Shown here: positions 59,556 to 64,000 of the stretch, in pieces
Position numbering within the stretch: position 1 is the first letter of the stretch
How the letters are laid out: every line of letters starts with the position of its first letter
DNA from: Rugalucina vietnamica
Taxonomy: Eukaryota > Mollusca > Bivalvia > Lucinida > Lucinidae
Reading direction: 5' to 3'
NCBI GenBank assembly: GCA_964017185.1
Contig: OZ024869.1
Location: forward strand, 4,672,501-4,736,500
DNA length: 64,000 nucleotides
Program-made: the position numbers and the translations under genes
The notes under the pieces: generated by a model
Databases searched by the model: none
The model's input: the letters and a program-made list of their open reading frames with translations, nothing else
Told to the model about the DNA's origin: nothing

Positions 59556-60159
59556 AGTTGTTTGATGTTCTTAGTGCTTCTTAGTGCTTCTTTGTGGTTC
59601 TTAGTGCTTCTTAGTAGTTCTTAGTGCTTCTTAGTAGTTCTTAGTAGTTCTTAGCGGTATTTACCATGACCGCCCGAAACTAGCTAAATTGGTAGATAAA
59701 ATTAACAAGCTCCTACGCAACAGAAAAACAATAAATGAAGTTCAGTTTTCCTGGTGTGTTATAATTAATGTTGGAACGCATGTTGGAACCAATAGTGTAA
59801 AAAAATAATGTTCAAGGTTCATGCATTTTGCGGAAACCTGCACCTTGCGGATAATTACACAAGTGCAATATACATTCTAATTCGACAGGTCATCTTGAAG
59901 AACAGATTTATTTTAGCATGCAGATAAGTTTTCAAAATCTGACTTCGTGCAGAGGAAGAGAAAAAGATAGACTTCATGACCAAACAAAATGTTTGTTTTT
60001 TAATTGAACAGCTGCTGTGTAGTTCGTGACGATACGACCACTTGATTCGGAACTGGATAAGATTCGAAACCGGATAAATTACTGTAGTTTATGTTACTTG
60101 GACGTATTTATAAATACGTAGAACTTAGGATTGTGCCGAACTTGGGAGTGCTCCATGGG

Positions 60160-60310
60160 CGGTTACAGAGGGGAGGGGGGGGGGCAGGGGGTCCGGACCC
60201 CCCCCCCCCCCCCGGAATTGCCAGATTATTAATTTTTGCCATGTTGAAATTTTCCGTCAGACCCCTTCTGGGAATTTGGACCCCCCCCCCCGGGAAAATT
60301 TTCTGGATCC
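60160..60310. repeat. GGGGTCCGGACCCC hairpin repeat
   Basis: G tract, GGGGGTCCGGACCCCC palindrome, C tract, then the block shared with 36705-36805 and another C tract. Confidence 0.7.
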
Positions 60311-60529
60311 GCGCATGTGCTCGCTTGCAAGAGTCTGCAAAGGTGTTTCCCCATATAAAGTAAATTTTCATCTGACCTTAGTGTGCTGCACTGCATGACA
60401 CAAACATTGTTACCACACGTTATTTTCCAAAATAAAAGAAAAAATGAAGACTAATTTACCCGATTTTCCATTTACTTGGCAGTCCAAATCCAAAAAAGTG
60501 GCTTAGTTTTGGTTTTGTTGGCATTTTTG

Positions 60530-61050
60530 AGTACATTATTCTACCTATGCTCATAATATTCCTTGGCATGTGCCCAAACTCGTACGGGTGGATGCCAAGT
60601 CTGTAAATGACCCTGGGCCACAGAACAAGGTCAAAGGTCAAACGAGTGCAAAATAGCAAAAATCTGTAAAAATGAAAATAAACATTATTGTTTTGTAAAA
60701 TAATGGACTGATTATAGATAACTTGTACTCATGTTATTCCTTGACATGTGTCCAAAGACATAGAGGTGGATTCCAAGACTGCAAATGCTCCTGGGTGACA
60801 GAATTAGGTCAAAAGTCAAATCAGTGCAAAATAACAAACGCCCGTTACAATAATCAAGTATTTCTTAAATCAAACATGAACTGACTAAAGACAGCATGTG
60901 CTTATTTTTTTCATTGACAAGTGTTTAAACTCATACGGGTATATTCCTAGTCTGTAACTGCCTCTGGGTAACATAATTAGGTCAAATGTCATAAGAGTGC
61001 AAAAATATCAAAACCTGTTATGACAACTAATAGTCTTCTAGCTATCCATA
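60530..61050. repeat. Three 180-bp tandem units, each with a DR1-like site
   Basis: Units begin near 60550, 60729 and 60910. AGGTCAAAGGTCA at 60628-60640 is a perfect DR1 nuclear-receptor site. The matching positions at 60806-60818 and 60979-60991 differ by one or two bases. Confidence 0.75.
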
Positions 61051-61094
61051 CCCCATCCTCAGGGGGAATTTTCTACATTATGATTTTCTAAAAG

Positions 61095-64000
61095 TACATT
61101 TAACCAGAGGACCATTGGTCCTGAGAACGCTCACCTGAAGCCTGATCTTGGAGTATTAAGTCATAATGAAATGACCTTGACCTTGAATACTCACACACCT
61201 TTATTGACTTCATAAGTTGTCTGCATCTGCAAAGTTTCAGGTCTCAGGCTGCAATAGTTTCCAAACCCAGTGATTTCTGAGAAAACCATAATTTTAATTT
61301 TGATATTTAAATGACCTTGGGCCAAGGTCAAGACATGACCTTGGCCTTAAATAATTACTTGCCTTCATTGACTCCATAAGTTGTCTGCATCTAGCAACTT
61401 TCAGGTCTCAGGCTGCAATAGTTTGTTTTCGCCTTTTCCCATGTGAAAGCCTATGTTTCCAAAATTGACCTTGCTATAAAATAGGTCAAGGTCATCATAG
61501 GGTCATCATCAACAAACTATGATGGGCTGGAGTCCCAAATGCTACATACCAAGTTTCATGAAAATCGGCCTGCCGGTTCTGGAGAAGAAGATTTTTGAAA
61601 GGTTTTTACCATATATGGGTGTGGCAGCCATCTTGGTCATGTGACCTGGATTTCGCGATCAAACTTTCGTCTCCCCTACCCATGGATGCTCCACATAAAA
61701 TTTCACTTTGATTTGCCAAGCAGTTTCAGAGAAGATCTTTGAAAAGTGTGTATGGACAACAGACTGGCCAAGGTCAAGAGATGACCTTGACCTATATTAA
61801 TCACATACCTTCATCTACTCCATTAGTTGTTTGCATCTACCACTTTTCAGGCCTCAGGCTGCAATAGTTTACAAAAAATCCATAGTTTTCACTTCTTCCT
61901 ATGTAAAAGCCTATGTTTCCAAATTTGACCTTGCCGTAAAATAGGTCAAGGTCATCCAAGGGTCATCATTTTATCAAACTATGATGGGCTGAGGTCCCCG
62001 ATGCTACATACAAGTTTCGTGGAAATCGGCCCACCGGTTCTGGAGAAGAAGATTTTTGAGTGGTTTTAACCATATATGGGCGTGGCGGCCATCTTGGTCA
62101 TGTGACCTGGATTTCGCGATCAAACTTTCGTCTCCCCTACCCATGGATGCTCCACATAAAATTTCACTTTGATTGGCCGCGCAGTTTCAGAGAAGATCTT
62201 TGAAAACTGTGTATGGACAACAGACTGGCCAAGATCAAGAGATGACCTTGACTTATATTAATCAAATACCTTCATCTACTCCATTAGTTGTTTGCATCTA
62301 CCACTTTTCAGGCCTCAGGCTGCAATAGTTTTCAAAAAATCCATAGTTTTCACTTTTTCCTATGTAAAAGCCTATGTTTCCAAATTTGACCTTGCCGTAA
62401 AATAGGTCAAGGTCATCCAAGGGTCATCATTTTATCAAACTATGATGGGCTGAGGTCCTCAATGCTACATACCAAGTTTCGTGGAAATCGGCCAGCCAGT
62501 TCTGGAGAAGAAGATTTTTGAGTGTTTTTTACCATATATGGGCGTGGCGGCCATCTTGGTCATGTGACCTGGATTTCGCGATCAAACTTTCGTCTCCCCT
62601 ACCCATGGATGCTCCACATAAAATTTCACTTTGATTGGTTGCGCAGTTTCAGAGAAGAAGATCTTTGAAAAGAGTGTATGGACAACAGACTGGCCAAGGT
62701 CAAGAGATGACCTTGACCTATATTAATCACATACCTTCATCTACTCCATTAGTTGTTTGCATCTACCACTTTTCAGGCCTAAGGCTGCAACAGATTTAAA
62801 AAAATTCCATAGTTTTCACTTTTTCCTATGTAAAAGCCTATGTTTCCAAATTTGACCTTGCCGTAAAATAGGCCAAGGTCATCCAAGGGTCATCATTTTA
62901 TCAAACTATGATGGGCTGAGGTCCTTGATGCTACATACCAAGTTTCGTGAAAATCGGCCCACCGGTTCTGGAGAAGAAGATTTTTGAGTGGTTTTTACCA
63001 TATATGGGCGTGGCGGCCAGCTTGGTCATGTGACCTGGATTTCGGGATCAAACTTTCGTCTCCCCTACCCATGGATGCTCCACATAAAATTTCACTTTGA
63101 TTGGTCGCGCAGTTTCAGAGAAGAAGATCTTTGAAAAGTGTGTATGGACAACAGACTGGCCAAGGTCAAGAGATGACCTTGACCTATATTAATCACATAC
63201 CTTCATCTACTTCATTAGTTGTTTGCATCTACCACTTTTCAGGCCTCAGGCTGCAATAGTTTTCAAAAATCCATAGTTTTCACTTTTTCCCATGTAAAAG
63301 CCTATGTTTCCAAATTTGACCTTGCCGTAAAATAGGTCAAGGTCATCCAAGGGTCATCATTTTATCAAACTATGATGGGCTGAAGTCCCCGATAATACAT
63401 GCCAAGTTTCGTGGAAATCGGCCCACCGGTTCTGGAGAAGAAGATTTTTGAGTGGTTTTTACCATATATGGGCGTGGCGGCCAGCTTGGTCATGTGACCT
63501 GGATTTCGGGATCAAACTTTCGTCTCCCCTACCCATGGATGCTCCACATAAAATTTCACTTTGATTGGTCGCGCAGTTTCAGAGAAGAAGATCTTTGAAA
63601 AGTGTGTATGGACAACAGACTGGCCAAGGTCAAGAGATGACCTTGACCTATATTAATCACATACCTTCATCTACTTCATTAGTTGTTTGCATCTACCACT
63701 TTTCAGGCCTCAGGCTGCAATAGTTTTCAAAAATCCATAGTTTTCACTTTTTCCCATGTAAAAGCCTATGTTTCCAAATTTGACCTTGCCGTAAAATAGG
63801 TCAAGGTCATCCAAGGGTCATCATTTTATCAAACTATGATGGGCTGAAGTCCCCGATAATACATGCCAAGTTTCGTGGAAATCGACCCACCGGTTCTGGA
63901 GAAGAAGATTTTTGAAGGGTTTTTACCATATATGGGCGTGGCGGCCATCTTGGTCATGTGACCTGGATTTCGCGATCAAACTTGAAATGCCACTACCCAA
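61095..64000 (-). repeat. Tandem array of 464-bp units, running off the window
   Basis: Unit starts ATGACCTTGACCTATATT at 61781, 62242, 62707, 63173 and 63637 (spacings 461, 465, 466, 464). Two diverged units precede, and the head AGAGGACCATTGGTCCTG is at 61102. The last two units are nearly identical. Same family, inverted, as 34995-36540. Confidence 0.9.

Larger units (their letters stand above)
56622..59665. mobile_element. 3.0-kb element whose inverted ends are minisatellites
   Basis: It starts GGTAAATACCACTAAGAAC and ends GTTCTTAGCGGTATTTACC. From each end inward runs an array of ACTAAGAAC / ACTAAGAAGC words (56631-56790 and inverse at 59560-59655). Inside is the array at 57712-58740. 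No coding or clear target duplication. Confidence 0.65.
54555..60084. mobile_element. 5.5-kb pogo-like element with ATCCAGTTCCGAATCA repeats
   Basis: Ends CAGTAAATTATCCAGTTCCG and its inverse (CGAAACCGGATAAATTACTG), each flanked by TA (54553-54554, 60085-60086). ATCCAGTTCCG.(A)TCA occurs three times at the left (54567, 54739, 54756) and twice inverted at the right (about 60039, 60061). Other elements are nested inside. No transposase seen. Confidence 0.65.

Noticed and set aside
1-64000. Intact retrovirus-like or Polinton-like element
   Set aside because: Apart from a short Ty3/Gypsy-like trace and a chromodomain piece, no LTR pair, capsid, envelope or integrase was seen.
61095-64000. CRISPR-like array
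   Set aside because: Units are 464 bp, homologous throughout, with no spacer structure; it is an ordinary tandem repeat in an animal genome.

Overview
The window is a stretch of an intron-rich, clearly AT-rich animal genome, most likely a bivalve or another lophotrochozoan. This rests on the repeat repertoire: tRNA-headed SINEs, a PHD-finger LINE, a Penelope-like reverse transcriptase piece, many hairpin MITEs, and tandem arrays of the kind seen in mollusc assemblies. No operons, CRISPR arrays or bacterial signals are present.

One host gene organises the first three quarters of the window. Thirteen small plus-strand exons between 8802 and 47217 encode the last 516 residues of an ABCG-family half transporter, closest by eye to the ABCG5/ABCG8 (sterolin) subgroup. 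All splice phases chain together to a stop at 47215-47217. The Walker A exons must lie upstream, outside the window. The ATP-binding half looks catalytically degenerate: the signature motif, the Walker B glutamate and the H-loop histidine are all replaced. In addition, the exon for the signature region (9714-11715) is split by a 1.9-kb terminal-inverted-repeat transposon with a CTG target duplication, so this copy or allele looks broken although every other exon is open.

Two other host-type sequences lie antisense inside its introns. One is a complete intronless gene for a small secreted PAN/sushi/WSC-domain protein (27441-28232). The other is a decayed 3' end of a beta-1,3-galactosyltransferase-6-like gene (22411-22715).

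Repeats fill the rest. Region by region: 1-8800 holds nested MITEs, a mariner-like element and a relic of an uncharacterised protein family. 15136-20671 is a 5.5-kb element with near-identical 110-bp inverted repeats and a TTATA target duplication. 23821-26703 is an inverted-repeat element carrying LINE and SGNH-hydrolase relics. 34995-36540 is a tandem array. 38242 to about 45810 is a nearly full-length minus-strand LINE in the 14.9-kb last large intron. 47384-48304 is a 921-bp near-perfect palindrome just past the transporter stop codon. 49859-53706 holds two TA-flanked elements. 54555-60084 is a 5.5-kb pogo-like element enclosing a 3.0-kb element whose ends are minisatellite arrays. 60450-64000 holds two tandem arrays dense in nuclear-receptor half-sites that run off the window edge.

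No intact virus-like element was seen. Only a short Ty3/Gypsy-like trace and a chromodomain fragment are possible fossils.
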